Assembly: GCF_000807775.2 (NCBI RefSeq)
Contig: NZ_CP047385.1
Span: forward strand, 372,001-436,000
Length of the DNA stretch: 64,000 nt
Source of the DNA: Pandoraea fibrosis
GTDB lineage: Bacteria; Pseudomonadota; Gammaproteobacteria; Burkholderiales; Burkholderiaceae
Direction of reading: 5' to 3'
Both the position numbers and the translations under genes were made by a program. This document shows, piece after piece, positions 8,632 through 19,025 of this stretch; positions within the stretch are counted from its first letter, which is position 1, and the number at the start of each line of letters is the position of its first letter. Under the pieces are notes generated by a model. That model did not search any database and was not told the origin of the DNA. It saw only the letters and a list, made by a program, of their open reading frames with translations.

Positions 8632-9804
8632 TTATTGTGCGCGCGCACGTTTTTTCGTCGACATCTGTTCGAGAACGAACGGCACCGAGTCGCGCAGCGA
8701 TGGATTGACCGTCGCGTCGTGATCGAGCCCGTCATACACGCGTACCAACGTTGTGGTGCCCGCTTTGGTGACATCGCGCGCAAACGCTTGCTGCATGATG
8801 ACCGGCACGTCGATGTCCTTGCTGCCCATGCCGATGAACACCGGGTGCTTGATGTGCAGTGTCGGGTAGCGCAGCGAGGGCGTCTGGTTGGTCAGGAGCT
8901 TCTGGATCATCGGCTGAAGGCTGTTGCCGGCGTTCAGACCCGCAGCCGTGGAGTGATTGGTCAGCTCATCGATGCACAGCGTGCGGGCCTCATCGAGCAC
9001 CGGCAACGCCTGCGGCGAGAAGTACCGTGCCGCCTGCAACGACGGATCACGGTCTGCGGCCGACAGGAACAAGTACATCGCGTAGGGGATCTTCGGGTCC
9101 GGCGCGCCTGGATCGGGCTGGCCCGCGAACAACATGGCGGCCGACGTCTGCGCATTGAAGTACGGCGTGCCGGTCAGCACGGTGGCGATCACTTTGACGT
9201 CCGGCGCGTACTGCGGCTGGTAGCCCGCGGCCGCGAACGCGGCATGTGCCCCCTGCGATTGGCCGACGATGACCACGCGGTTTTGCAACGGGAACACACT
9301 GCGGGCTGCGAGCAGACCGTCGAGCACGCTATAGGCTTCGGCGCGCGAATTCAGGTAGTGATGCAACCCTTGCGAGCCAAGGCCGGCGTAGTCGGGCGCA
9401 ACCACCGCGAAGCCAAGCGATAGCCATGTACCGAGATATTGAATATCGCGCTGACTGCGCACATTGAGTGATGGCGCACACGCGCTGGCGACGCCCACGG
9501 TGCCGTGCGCCCACACGACGACAGGCCAGCCGCCGGGCGGCGTCGGACCTTTGGGCAGGAAGACGGCGCCCGTGTCTTCTCGGGCTTCGATGCCCCCCAC
9601 GCCGTCGATGGAGCTGTATCGAATGCGGAATTGCTCGCCGGCCTCGGGCAAGCCGTGGTCGGCTTCGAGCGGTTGCCGGTCGACGATGGCGCCATGCGGA
9701 ATGGTGGCGGGAGCCGCTTCAGGGGTGAGCGCATGGGCGGTGCGGCCGACGACCAGACTGGCGAACAGGGCGGCGCTCGCGAAGCGCCACAGGCGGTTGA
9801 ACAT
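8632..9804 (-). CDS. Secreted lipase/alpha-beta hydrolase (secretory lipase family)
   Basis: 390 residues. A Sec signal peptide is visible (FASAALFASLVVGRTAHA, cleavage about residue 25). The mature enzyme has the oxyanion-hole region VVVWAHGT, the nucleophile elbow VGQSQGA with Ser183, and late acid and base segments GMGSKDIDVP and DGLDHDATVN, together a Ser-Asp-His triad. The pattern fits the LIP/secretory-lipase group of alpha/beta hydrolases; the lipid substrate is unknown. Cysteine pairs in ASACAP and TLCIDE may form disulfides outside the cytoplasm. It stands alone, with AGGA about 9 bases before the ATG. Confidence 0.88.
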   Translation of the reverse strand: MFNRLWRFASAALFASLVVGRTAHALTPEAAPATIPHGAIVDRQPLEADHGLPEAGEQFRIRYSSIDGVGGIEAREDTGAVFLPKGPTPPGGWPVVVWAHGTVGVASACAPSLNVRSQRDIQYLGTWLSLGFAVVAPDYAGLGSQGLHHYLNSRAEAYSVLDGLLAARSVFPLQNRVVIVGQSQGAHAAFAAAGYQPQYAPDVKVIATVLTGTPYFNAQTSAAMLFAGQPDPGAPDPKIPYAMYLFLSAADRDPSLQAARYFSPQALPVLDEARTLCIDELTNHSTAAGLNAGNSLQPMIQKLLTNQTPSLRYPTLHIKHPVFIGMGSKDIDVPVIMQQAFARDVTKAGTTTLVRVYDGLDHDATVNPSLRDSVPFVLEQMSTKKRARAQ

Positions 9805-9957
9805 GTTGAACTGTCCTCGTCTCGGGTTGTGCTTCTGAAGCTAGCCTGAGCGACGCACACACGTCGCCCGAATGCCGGTTGCCGTTACCTTGGCCAGTAC
9901 AAGTGACGTTACACCGTCCCCATACGAATGTCTTGCGCGCTCCGTGTCAATGCGCCG

Positions 9958-11361
9958 TCAACCATGCGATGCCTGATTGCCTTGTGCCTGTACGACGGCA
10001 GCTTGCTCGGCAGCCGCTCGCCACGCGCGACGCGAGCGGCGCATGCGACGCAACGCGAGCGACGCCATCGTGATCCAGCCGAACGGACGCGGATCGACGA
10101 GCATGCTCACCGCGCGGGCGTAATCGAGCACCAGGCCGGGTGTCCACGCCATCGTCTTGGCACGCTTGCGAAGTTGCGCCGCGACCCACAGTTCCGGCGT
10201 GAGCCACAGGCGCACGAACGTCCACCAGCCCGCATCCGCACCGTTCGACAATTGTCCCACCCGGCCTTCGATGGCCGCCTCGAGTGCCTTGGCGACACTG
10301 CTCGAGCAGTTGCGGTGGGTGAGGTTATACGTGGGGTTCTGCCGGTATGTCTGCCAGAAGGCGCTAAGTTGCTGGGGACTGTAGTTGCGAATGCGGACCC
10401 GAACCGTCGACGGACACCACGCTTTCGACTCCGTCGCGTAGTCCGGCTGGAACACGCCGGGCACATCGTTTTCGCGTGTGGCGCGCAGCAGTTGCCCGAA
10501 CTGGTCGGGGGAGCGGTCGATTTCCTTGGCCGGATAAAGACTGACGTACACGCCCTCATGGCTTTCCAGCGCGGCGTGGCCCGTCGAGATCACGCCGTTC
10601 TTGTCGACGGCAGCGATGTAGCGATCGATCACCGGATGGCGACGGGCCGGCGCTTTGGACGAGCCCGAAGGCGTCCAGACATGCACCGTCAGCGCCGGCT
10701 CGGAATCGGTCGGCGGGCCTTCCCAGCGAGGCGCACGCGGTCGCGCTTCCCACAGATGGCGCTTGTCCTCGGGGCTACCGAGAATCTGCTCGACACGGAA
10801 GTCGCGGCGCATGCGTCGTGCGCGCATCGCGAGCACCAGTACGTTCCAGCCGGTGAACGCGAGTCCCAGCCCGATGGCGTATGGCAGGGTGCCCTTGTAA
10901 TGCGTCGGATACGGTTGATAGAAGAAGATCGCCACCGCGATTTCGAGCAGCCCGCCTGCCATCGCCCACGCCCAGCGCGGATAACGCACGACATACGCCG
11001 CCACACATTGCAGCAGCCCATCGGCGAGGAACAGCGTGCCGAACAGCATCGACAGCCAGAAGTTGCCGTATCGCTGGTCGAAGAAGAGCACCAGCAACGC
11101 GGCGAGTGTGAAAGCTCCCCCCTTGAGCCCGCGCACGATGCGCTGGCCTCCCACACCGATCGTGACGATGGCGAGTGTGGCCAGCCCTTCGAGCAGAAGC
11201 ATCCAGGCGAATACCTTGAGCGGGAAGTGCACGACACCGTCGAGCGCGTCGACGATGAGAGCCAGCCCGAAGGCAAAGAAGATCGCACCGATCCAGATCA
11301 GCGCCCGCGCCCGGCGGCGCAGGTAATCGACGCCAAGCAACAGCAGTATCAGACGTACCAA
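9958..11361 (-). CDS. HdeD-like membrane protein fused to a His...Cys papain-like domain
   Basis: 467 residues in two parts. Residues 1-180 hold about six hydrophobic helices in the HdeD/DUF308 pattern (ALIWIGAIFFAFGLALIVDAL, AMAGGLLEIAVAIFFYQPYP). After a basic linker, residues 225-400 are soluble: VHVWTPSG, then STGHAALE with His262, VYVSLYPAKE, and YNLTHRNCSSSVAKALE with Cys352. A His before an Asn-Cys at a helix start is the order of circularly permuted papain-like folds (LRAT/PPPDE/DUF4105-like), so a peptidase, acyltransferase or amidase role is possible. The second domain is an inference from motifs. Confidence 0.72.
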   Translation of the reverse strand: MVRLILLLLGVDYLRRRARALIWIGAIFFAFGLALIVDALDGVVHFPLKVFAWMLLLEGLATLAIVTIGVGGQRIVRGLKGGAFTLAALLVLFFDQRYGNFWLSMLFGTLFLADGLLQCVAAYVVRYPRWAWAMAGGLLEIAVAIFFYQPYPTHYKGTLPYAIGLGLAFTGWNVLVLAMRARRMRRDFRVEQILGSPEDKRHLWEARPRAPRWEGPPTDSEPALTVHVWTPSGSSKAPARRHPVIDRYIAAVDKNGVISTGHAALESHEGVYVSLYPAKEIDRSPDQFGQLLRATRENDVPGVFQPDYATESKAWCPSTVRVRIRNYSPQQLSAFWQTYRQNPTYNLTHRNCSSSVAKALEAAIEGRVGQLSNGADAGWWTFVRLWLTPELWVAAQLRKRAKTMAWTPGLVLDYARAVSMLVDPRPFGWITMASLALRRMRRSRRAWRAAAEQAAVVQAQGNQASHG

Positions 11362-11484
11362 CGTTAGGTCTCCATCGCAGGCGCCTGTCCCCGCTGATCA
11401 CGGAGGAAAGCGCGCACCCCGAATGCGGGATGATTTAGGATTTAGCTTATTTTGACGCTATCTTAGCGCGTGAACCGTGACAGG

Positions 11485-11526
11485 CCAAAAACAAAGGCGG
11501 CGCGCTCCTTTCGGGGCGCGCCGCCT
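11485..11526 (-). terminator. argG terminator
   Basis: Arms AGGCGGCGCGC and GCGCGCCGCCT form an 11-bp stem. On the minus strand it is followed by TTTGTTTTTGG, 57 bp after the argG stop. Confidence 0.88.
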
Positions 11527-11582
11527 GTTGTGACAGACAACACATGCGCACCGCCCAGTGGGGCGATGCGTTAGCAGTTGAC

Positions 11583-12938
<1,356 letters not shown>

Positions 12939-13029
12939 TTAACCTGTCAAGTATCCCCGTCCGGGCTATGGATGGTCAAGTCTGACGGCCGACTCCCGTG
13001 CGCCGGGAGCGGCGTGAGCGCCTAAATCC

Positions 13030-13926
13030 TCACCATTGCATCCCCGCCACGCTGCATGCCGAGGCCAAAAAGTCGGAGAACGCCCGAATCACGAGCGATG
13101 CCTGACGATGCTGCGGATAGACGACGTGAATGGCCATCGGTGCGGGCGCGAAGTCGTCGAGCACCGTCACTAGCCGCCCGTTCAGCAGCGCCGGGGCGAC
13201 GATGAACACCGGCAGCCACGACAGGCCGAGGCCCGCCACGGCGGCGTCGCGCGCCAATTCCCCATTGTTCACGCGCAGGCGGCCTGCCACCGCAATATCG
13301 ACCGGATGACCGTCTCGTGCGTATGTCCAGTTCACGCGCTGGGTGTGGCCGTAGGGCAGCAGGGCGTGCTCGCGCAGGTCCTCCGGGGTCTGGGGCGTGC
13401 CGTGGGCCTCCAGATAGCGTGGGCTGGCGCAGGTGACCATCCGCATGGGGGCGACCGTCCGGGCGATCAGGGACGAATCGGCCAACTCACCGATGCGCAC
13501 CGCCACGTCGTAGCCCTCCGCGATGATGTCGACGGTGCGGTCGTTCAGCTCAAGTTCGATCGTGACGTCGGGATAGGTCGTGAGAAACGACGGGATGACC
13601 GATCCGAGGAACATCGTCCCGAACGACATCGGGGCAGAGACGCGCAAGTTGCCGCGAGGGCGCTCGCCCTGGCTGCTCACCGCAAGATTGGCCGCTTCCA
13701 CGTCGTCGAGAATGCGGCGGGCCCGATCGTAGTAGATGCGGCCGAGGTCCGTGACCGCCAGCCGACGCGTCGTGCGCAGCAGCAACCGCGCCCCTAGCGT
13801 CTGCTCCAGCGACGAGATGCGCCGGCTCACGAACTGCTTCGAGAGTCCGAGCTTCGCCGCCGCGCCCGTAAAACTCATGGCATCCACGGCGGTGACGAAG
13901 ATCCGCATGTCGTCGAGCAAGTCCAT
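13030..13926 (-). CDS. LysR-family transcriptional regulator
   Basis: 298 residues. N-terminal winged helix-turn-helix MRIFVTAVDAMSFTGAAAKLG with LSKQFVSRRISSLEQ as recognition helix, then TRRLAVTDLG. The remaining 200 residues form the two-lobe effector domain of the CrgA-like branch (ISPRG-type phrase RPRGNLRVSAP, then DVAVRIGELADSSLIARTV). An ATG is used, not a TTG two codons upstream. It lies on the same strand just downstream of the EamA transporter gene, which may be a target. Effector unknown. Confidence 0.9.
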   Translation of the reverse strand: MDLLDDMRIFVTAVDAMSFTGAAAKLGLSKQFVSRRISSLEQTLGARLLLRTTRRLAVTDLGRIYYDRARRILDDVEAANLAVSSQGERPRGNLRVSAPMSFGTMFLGSVIPSFLTTYPDVTIELELNDRTVDIIAEGYDVAVRIGELADSSLIARTVAPMRMVTCASPRYLEAHGTPQTPEDLREHALLPYGHTQRVNWTYARDGHPVDIAVAGRLRVNNGELARDAAVAGLGLSWLPVFIVAPALLNGRLVTVLDDFAPAPMAIHVVYPQHRQASLVIRAFSDFLASACSVAGMQW

Positions 13927-14023
13927 CGGCAAGATTCCAGTGGTAAGAGAGTGCGGGTGACAACGAGCGCGTTGACTGCGTCATTGTCACCCGGTAGCTG
14001 ACAATCTTAGCCGAGGTGAGGCG

Positions 14024-14872
14024 TTACCGAAGCGCCAGCCGCAGCCCCAGCAGAATGGCGGCGGTGCCCGCGACGGCGAGCGCCGTCGGGCGATGGCCGA
14101 AGATGCCCCAGTCGAGCAATGCCGTCACCACGGGAACCAGATAGAACAGGCTGGTGACGGTGACGAGGTTGCCGGTCGCGATCATCCGGTACAGCAGCAA
14201 CGTGGCGCCGACCGAAATCACAAGTCCCATGTAGAGCAGCGGCAACCAGAAGCCCCACGAATCGTCGAGGTGCCACGGTTGAGTCGGCGCGACGAGCAGC
14301 GCCATCGCGAGCCCGACGGCGTATTGCAGCGGCAGCACGTCGAGCGGCGTCTGGCGTGAGCCTTTCTGCGCGAGGGTGCCGAGCGTCATGCACACGAGTG
14401 CACTCAACGCCCACACCGAGCCCACGGCCGAGAGCTTCGCCGACATCAGGCTCTGCGCCACGACGAGCGCGAGTCCGGCCAGCGCGACGGCCAGCCCCGC
14501 GAGACGCCGTGCGCTGTGCGTTCGTTCAAGCGCGACGAGCGTGAGGATCGGCTGCACGCCCAGCACCGTGGCAAGCGCTCCCGGTGTGATGCCGTTCGCG
14601 AGCGCCAGCAGGTACGCCGCCTGATAACCACCGATGAGCAACACGCCGGTTCCGGCGACCTGCCATCGCGTGCCCACCGCCGGCCACCATTGACGCCGCG
14701 TCAGAGCAATGAGCGTTAGCGCCGCGAGCGCCACGCCGAGCCGCACGACGAGGAACGCAAATGCCGACGCATGCGTCAGCCCCCATTTGGCGGCCAACGC
14801 GCCGCCACTCCACAACAGAACAAACAGAAGCGTCGCGCCATGCCGGCGCCACGCGAGACTTTCGACTTGCAT
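14024..14872 (-). CDS. EamA-type (DMT superfamily) exporter
   Basis: 282 residues with about ten hydrophobic helices in two homologous halves, the RhaT/EamA layout of inner-membrane metabolite exporters. Signatures include LLFVLLWSGGALAAKWGL at the start of half one, ALANGITPGALATVLGVQPILT, and LFYLVPVVTALLDWGIFGH in half two. The ATG at 14872 follows AGGGGAAG. It is followed 97 bp later by a LysR gene on the same strand, a common pairing in which the regulator controls the exporter. Substrate unknown. Confidence 0.9.
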   Translation of the reverse strand: MQVESLAWRRHGATLLFVLLWSGGALAAKWGLTHASAFAFLVVRLGVALAALTLIALTRRQWWPAVGTRWQVAGTGVLLIGGYQAAYLLALANGITPGALATVLGVQPILTLVALERTHSARRLAGLAVALAGLALVVAQSLMSAKLSAVGSVWALSALVCMTLGTLAQKGSRQTPLDVLPLQYAVGLAMALLVAPTQPWHLDDSWGFWLPLLYMGLVISVGATLLLYRMIATGNLVTVTSLFYLVPVVTALLDWGIFGHRPTALAVAGTAAILLGLRLALR

Positions 14873-15381
14873 CGATCTTCCCCTGAACAGGATGTCCAGC
14901 CTGCCTGGCACCGGGTCGACGACACGGGGGGGCGAGTGCCCTTTCCCGTGACGCGATTCACGTCACATGCGCAGCATCACAACGTGTCATCGCGTTCGAC
15001 GCACGACGCGCAGACAGGCGGATCGAAACTGAAATTCGGATGAAAAGGTGTTTGCCGGGTGACGAACACCCGGCACGCCAGCGGTGGCGTCAGGCCACGA
15101 CGTTGGCGACTGTGACCACCACGGCGGGCGGTGCTACGCCGGCCGGCGGCGACAGCGGGGGAGGTGCGACGGCTGCAAAGCGTCCGCGCAGATGCAAGCC
15201 AACACCGCGTGGTAGCGGTGCGACGTCGGACCTGGTAAGTCGCGGGAACGCGTGAGCTGTCATGGATCGATGATGAGACAAAGCGGCGCCCGTCACTCGG
15301 CGGGCGTGGACTCACTTTACACGGACCCTCTGCCTGCGGCAAGCGTGCGACGCGACAGACCGATCAGCGGGATCAGTCGGA
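14873..15381. other. Non-coding stretch between two minus-strand genes
   Basis: No reading frame here shows family features; the open frames are short, Arg/Pro-rich shadows. One perfect hairpin, TGCCGGGTG/CACCCGGCA, lies at 15053-15075. On the minus strand it is followed by AACACCTTTT, so it may be a weak terminator downstream of the PPOX gene. Confidence 0.5.
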
Positions 15382-16356
15382 TCAGCGTGCCGGCCACGTC
15401 CCCGTGTGCCCGACGCTGGGCGACGCTTCGCCATCTCGCCATTGGGCGGGCAGAGCGCGGCGAACGCGACGAACTTCGCGTACCTTCATGCGCACGAGCC
15501 GTTGCGCCCCTTCGAAGCCGCTCTGTGTTTCGTCATGCCACAGAATCTCGGCGTCGCCTGCGATGTGAAGAAAGTCGCCCGACGCAAAGTCGACGAACAC
15601 CAGTCCCGCACGCGGGTTGGCGTGCAGATTGCCGAGCGTGTTGTAGAACGCGTTACCGCGAAAATCGGGCCACGTCAGCGTGTGCGCATCCTCGACGCGC
15701 ACGAAGCCCGGCTTGCCGCCCCGATGCGACACGTCCGTGCCGGCGTTGCGCTCGCTGGCATCTTCCCCGGCGTAATGCGTGGCGACGAAGAAGGTATCGG
15801 CACTGGCGATCTGCCATTGTGCGTCATCGTCGAGCGACGTTTGCGGCAGATCTGCCTGCGGCGTGTCGTCGTGGCCGTCGGGTGTGATTTCGCGTTTGCG
15901 GATGTACTGCGGGCAGTTGCCGAAACTCTGCGCGACGCGAATCGCAAAGCCTCGCGCATCGGCGTCGACGATCGGACCATTGACGCGATTTCTGCGGCGC
16001 GTCGACGGTTCCAGTCCCAACATGCCGACCGGTGCGCCCGGCGTCATCGCGCCGTACAGGGGATCGGTCTCGGGTGGCAACGCATCCACACGTAACAGCG
16101 TCGGGTCCGGCGAGTGTGCGAAGCCGGGCGTGCCGTTCAGCAGCGTCGCCCAGGGCTGACCGTCGGCGTCCAGCGCACCCACGACGAGGAACGGCAACTG
16201 CGCGAAGAATTGCCGATGCTGCTCCGGCATCGCGGTACGAATGAGGCGCGCCCCGACTTCCGCCATCGCTTCGCGGGAACCGGCGAGCGTTTGCACGGCC
16301 ATCTCGCCGGGGTGAAACGGCGAGGCAGCGAACGATGTTGCGACGGGTGCGGTCAT
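15382..16356 (-). CDS. Pyridoxamine 5'-phosphate oxidase-like (PPOX) FMN-binding protein
   Basis: 324 residues. The middle and C-terminal parts carry the FMN split-barrel pattern: QLPFLVVGALDADGQPWATLLNG near residue 55, then FIDF-like segments GNAFYNTLGNLHANPRAGLVFVDFASGDFLHIAGDAEI near the end. This group (COG3576-like) is often annotated as a flavin-nucleotide-binding PPOX protein without known substrate. The ATG at 16356 follows AGGAGAAG. It begins 16 bp after the GST gene stops, so the pair is an operon, suggesting a role in detoxification. Confidence 0.85.
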   Translation of the reverse strand: MTAPVATSFAASPFHPGEMAVQTLAGSREAMAEVGARLIRTAMPEQHRQFFAQLPFLVVGALDADGQPWATLLNGTPGFAHSPDPTLLRVDALPPETDPLYGAMTPGAPVGMLGLEPSTRRRNRVNGPIVDADARGFAIRVAQSFGNCPQYIRKREITPDGHDDTPQADLPQTSLDDDAQWQIASADTFFVATHYAGEDASERNAGTDVSHRGGKPGFVRVEDAHTLTWPDFRGNAFYNTLGNLHANPRAGLVFVDFASGDFLHIAGDAEILWHDETQSGFEGAQRLVRMKVREVRRVRRALPAQWRDGEASPSVGHTGTWPAR

Positions 16357-16372
16357 GATCTTCTCCTGACGT

Positions 16373-17053
16373 TCAGGCGGCATTCAGGCCGCAAGCGGTC
16401 GACGCCATCGGGACGAAGCGCGGCAACCCGGCCACACGGCCCAGCCATGCGCGTACAGCGGGATAGGGGGCGAGCGAAACATTGCCCTCTGGGGCATGCG
16501 CGAGATACGCATAGCAGGCGACATCGGCAATCGTCGGGGTGTCACCCGCGAGGAACGCTGTCGCTTGCGGCGCGCTGAGATAGGTCTCGATGTTCGAGAG
16601 CAGTGTCTTGGCCCGCTCGATCATCTCCGTTGCGTCCACAGGGCGCTGGAACAGCACCACGACGCGCGCTGCCGCCGGTCCGAACGCCAGCTCGCCTGCC
16701 GCGACCGACAGCCATCGCTGCACCTTCGCGGCGCTCAGCGCGTCGCGCGGCAGCCAGGTGCCACGGGCGTCGTAGCGGGTGGCGAGATACGTGAGGATGG
16801 CGTTCGAATCGGCGATCACTACGCCATCGTCGTCGATGGCCGGGACTTGCCCGAAGTGATTGATGGCGAGATACGCCGGCTGCTTGTGCTCGCGTGCCGC
16901 GAAGTCGATGTCGACGGTCTCGTAGGGCAGATCCAGCAGGTGCAGCATCAGTTCGACGCGATGACAGTGACCCGACAGCGCATGCCGGTACAGACGAATC
17001 GGACGAGCAGGGCGAACGAGGGACTGCGCTTGGGCTTCGGCAGGGCGAGTCAT
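16373..17053 (-). CDS. Glutathione S-transferase family protein
   Basis: 226 residues. Thioredoxin-like N-domain IRLYRHALSGHCHRVELML with the usual cis-Pro motif GQVPAIDDDG and the glutathione-binding DSNAILTYLATRY, then an all-helical C-domain containing FLAGDTPTIADVACYAYLA, the conserved N-capping box. The Ser/Cys near SGHCH may be the catalytic residue. The start follows CGGAGA. It is the first gene of a two-gene operon with the PPOX gene and divergent from a LysR gene that probably controls it. Confidence 0.92.
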   Translation of the reverse strand: MTRPAEAQAQSLVRPARPIRLYRHALSGHCHRVELMLHLLDLPYETVDIDFAAREHKQPAYLAINHFGQVPAIDDDGVVIADSNAILTYLATRYDARGTWLPRDALSAAKVQRWLSVAAGELAFGPAAARVVVLFQRPVDATEMIERAKTLLSNIETYLSAPQATAFLAGDTPTIADVACYAYLAHAPEGNVSLAPYPAVRAWLGRVAGLPRFVPMASTACGLNAA

Positions 17054-17149
17054 GAAATGTCTCCGGTAGTGATGGACCGCAGACGGCGCGGGGTGCCTGC
17101 GCCGTCGCACGATAGGGCCATTCTCTATCCTGCCGATTTCCGAATAAAT

Positions 17150-17187
17150 ACTCGTGAGTTGATTTGACTACTCCGATAAACGGAGTA
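17150..17187. promoter_or_regulatory. Two dyads between gst and lysR
   Basis: ACTCGTGAGT (17150-17159) and TACTCCG-ATAAA-CGGAGTA (17169-17187). The second ends 4 bp before the lysR start and contains its ribosome-binding site, which would allow autorepression. Confidence 0.5.
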
Positions 17188-17190
17188 ATG

Positions 17191-18093
17191 ATGCGCGGCA
17201 TGGACAAACTTCGCGCTATGCAGACGTTCGTCGCCATCGTCGATCAGGGCAGCCTGAGCGCTGCGGCGCGCGTGCTCGATTCCTCGCTTCCGGCGGTGGT
17301 GCGCACGCTGGCGGCGCTCGAGACCTCGCTCGATGTGCGGTTGCTCAACCGCACGACCCGACGGATCGCGCTGACCGAGGAGGGGCGGACGTATCTCGAT
17401 ACCTGCCGCCAGATCCTCAGCGAATTGCAAGAGGCCGAAGCGCGTCTGGCGGCACGCCACGAAGCGCCGACCGGCACGCTGGTGGTCACGGCGCCGGTGC
17501 TCTTCGGGCAACTGCATGTCGCGCCTGCGCTGTATCGCTTCCTGCGGGCCTATCCGGCTGTCAAATGCCGCTTGTTACTCAACGACCGTGTGGTGAATCT
17601 CTGGGAAGAGGGCATCGACGTCGGCATTCGCATCTCGCCGCTGGAAGACTCGACCCTCGTCGCGCAGGGCATCGGCGCGATTCGTCGCGTGGTGGTCGCG
17701 AGTCCCGGGTGTCTGGCCGAGCAGGGCGAAGTGACGCATCCGCGCGAACTCGTCGGCAAGAACTGTATCCGCTCGCATGGCGGCGGCTACGGGCAGTGGC
17801 GCTTCTGGGAGAGTGGGCGCGAGTTCGTCGTGCCGGTCGACGGCAATCTCGAAATCAGTCACGGCTTCACGGCGGTCGAGGCATGCATCGACGGGATGGG
17901 CTACGGCTGCTTCCTTTCGTATCAGGTGGCCGGCGCGATGGCCGATGGCCGTCTGGTACGCGTACTCAAGGAGTACGAAGGGCCGGCGCGCCCTGTCAGC
18001 ATTGTGTATCCGCACGCGCGGCTGCTGCCGTCACGCACGCGCGCGTTCGTGGAATGGATGAAGCGTGAGTTACGCGACGTGCCGATGGTGTAG
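17191..18093 (+). CDS. LysR-family transcriptional regulator next to the GST operon
   Basis: 300 residues. The DNA-binding region is MQTFVAIVDQGSLSAAARVLDSSLPAVVRTLAALE, followed by NRTTRRIALTEEGRTYLD. The effector domain has APTGTLVVTAPVLFGQLHVAP and DVGIRISPLEDSTLVAQGIG, typical of the CrgA-like branch. Several ATGs compete at 17188, 17191 and 17200; the second sits best behind CGGAG. Divergent from gst, with dyads in the 137-bp gap. Confidence 0.9.
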   Translation: MRGMDKLRAMQTFVAIVDQGSLSAAARVLDSSLPAVVRTLAALETSLDVRLLNRTTRRIALTEEGRTYLDTCRQILSELQEAEARLAARHEAPTGTLVVTAPVLFGQLHVAPALYRFLRAYPAVKCRLLLNDRVVNLWEEGIDVGIRISPLEDSTLVAQGIGAIRRVVVASPGCLAEQGEVTHPRELVGKNCIRSHGGGYGQWRFWESGREFVVPVDGNLEISHGFTAVEACIDGMGYGCFLSYQVAGAMADGRLVRVLKEYEGPARPVSIVYPHARLLPSRTRAFVEWMKRELRDVPMV

Positions 18094-18165
18094 GCGCGTG
18101 CGAGCCATGGTGAAAATGCGGGCGTCGGATAAAAGAACGCGGAAAGCGACAGCGCCGCTTCCCGC

Positions 18166-18195
18166 TTAAAAAGCCCGCCGACGCCAACCGGCGGG
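18166..18195 (-). terminator. Terminator of the small PxY-rich protein gene
   Basis: GCCCGCCG/CGGCGGGC stem, followed on the minus strand by TTTTTAAG, 20 bp after the stop codon of the minus-strand gene. Confidence 0.85.
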
Positions 18196-18215
18196 CCGCT
18201 TCGTTCTGGATAGGA

Positions 18216-18512
18216 TCAGTCGTCGTCGCCGCGACGCCAGCCACGGTGCCAGCCGCGATCGTGACGGTCGTCCCAGCGGCGATCGCGCCAGTCGTGCCAG
18301 CGGTCGCGGCCGTAATAGACGACCGGTTGCGGCGCCTCATACACCGGACGCGGCTGGACATAAACCGGCTGCGGTGCGACGTAGACAGGCGGTGCCACAA
18401 CGACCGGCGCGGGCACGCCGAGATAGACGCCCACATCAACGTGGGCCGAGGCAGCGGTCGATGCGACGGCGGCGACGGCGCCGAGGGCAGCAATGACAAG
18501 CATGCGTTTCAT
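18216..18512 (-). CDS. Small secreted protein, Pro/Val/Tyr repeats and basic Trp/Asp/Arg tail
   Basis: 98 residues. Signal peptide MKRMLVIAALGAVAAVASTAASA, then a low-complexity section with repeated APQPVYV-like units and a tail of alternating Trp, Arg, Asp and His (RDRWHDWRDRRWDDRHDRG). The start follows GGAGG. Similar periplasmic or outer-surface proteins are common in Burkholderiales, but no function is known to me. Single gene with its own terminator. Confidence 0.8.
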   Translation of the reverse strand: MKRMLVIAALGAVAAVASTAASAHVDVGVYLGVPAPVVVAPPVYVAPQPVYVQPRPVYEAPQPVVYYGRDRWHDWRDRRWDDRHDRGWHRGWRRGDDD

Positions 18513-18803
18513 GGTGTCCTCCAGGGGGCGCTTGCAGGTGGACGCAAAAGGCGAAGATGCTGCGCGCGCGTAGGCAATGTAGCCAGTGAGTCGGATCGAT
18601 TCGCGAAGGCGGGTGATGCAAAAGGGGAGAAGCCAGTCGTCGAATCGTTGAAACCAGTGTATCGACGAGGTCGCGTAGCAGGTGCTACGAGTTTGTCTGG
18701 GATGTGTCGTTTTGTAACGCGGGTGGACGGGCTTCGTTTGCGCATCGACCCGGTGAATCGACGAGGGAGAGCCGGCGGAGGTGACGAGAAAAATCGATCG
18801 CCG

Positions 18804-18842
18804 AAAAAACAAAAGGCGTCACGCGAAAACGCGCAACGCCTT
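18804..18842 (-). terminator. tRNA-Val terminator
   Basis: A long interrupted stem (AAGGCGT.CGCG with a four-base loop, pairing to CGCG.ACGCCTT) ends 14 bp past the tRNA on its strand and is followed by TTGTTTTTTC. Confidence 0.85.
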
Positions 18843-18856
18843 GTGCTTTGATTCGT

Positions 18857-18933
18857 TGGTAGGCTCGATTGGACTCGAACCAACGACCCCCACCATGTCA
18901 AGGTGGTGCTCTAACCAGCTGAGCTACGAGCCT
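18857..18933 (-). tRNA. tRNA-Val (anticodon GAC)
   Basis: Read on the minus strand it starts AGGCTCGTAGCTCAG and has the anticodon loop TTGACAT between ACCAC and GTGGG arms, a T-arm loop GGTTCGAATCC, and an acceptor ending CGAGCCT plus A and an encoded CCA. At 77 nt it closely resembles the E. coli Val-GAC tRNA. No integrase or repeat of its 3' end is visible nearby. Confidence 0.96.
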
Positions 18934-19025
18934 AGAAAGACCGCGAGTATAGGGTCAATTTTCGAAGCTGGCAAGCGTTTTGCACGAATTCCGCACGAAA
19001 TATCCGAAAAAAGTTTCCGACGTGC

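Noticed and set aside
9928..11367. Long plus-strand open frame opposite the HdeD-like gene
   Set aside because: Arg/His-rich composition without family motifs, fully antisense to a gene with clear membrane helices; a GC-driven shadow.
18857..18933. tRNA-Val as an attachment site of a genomic island
   Set aside because: No integrase gene and no nearby repeat of the tRNA 3' end; neighbours are ordinary chromosomal genes.
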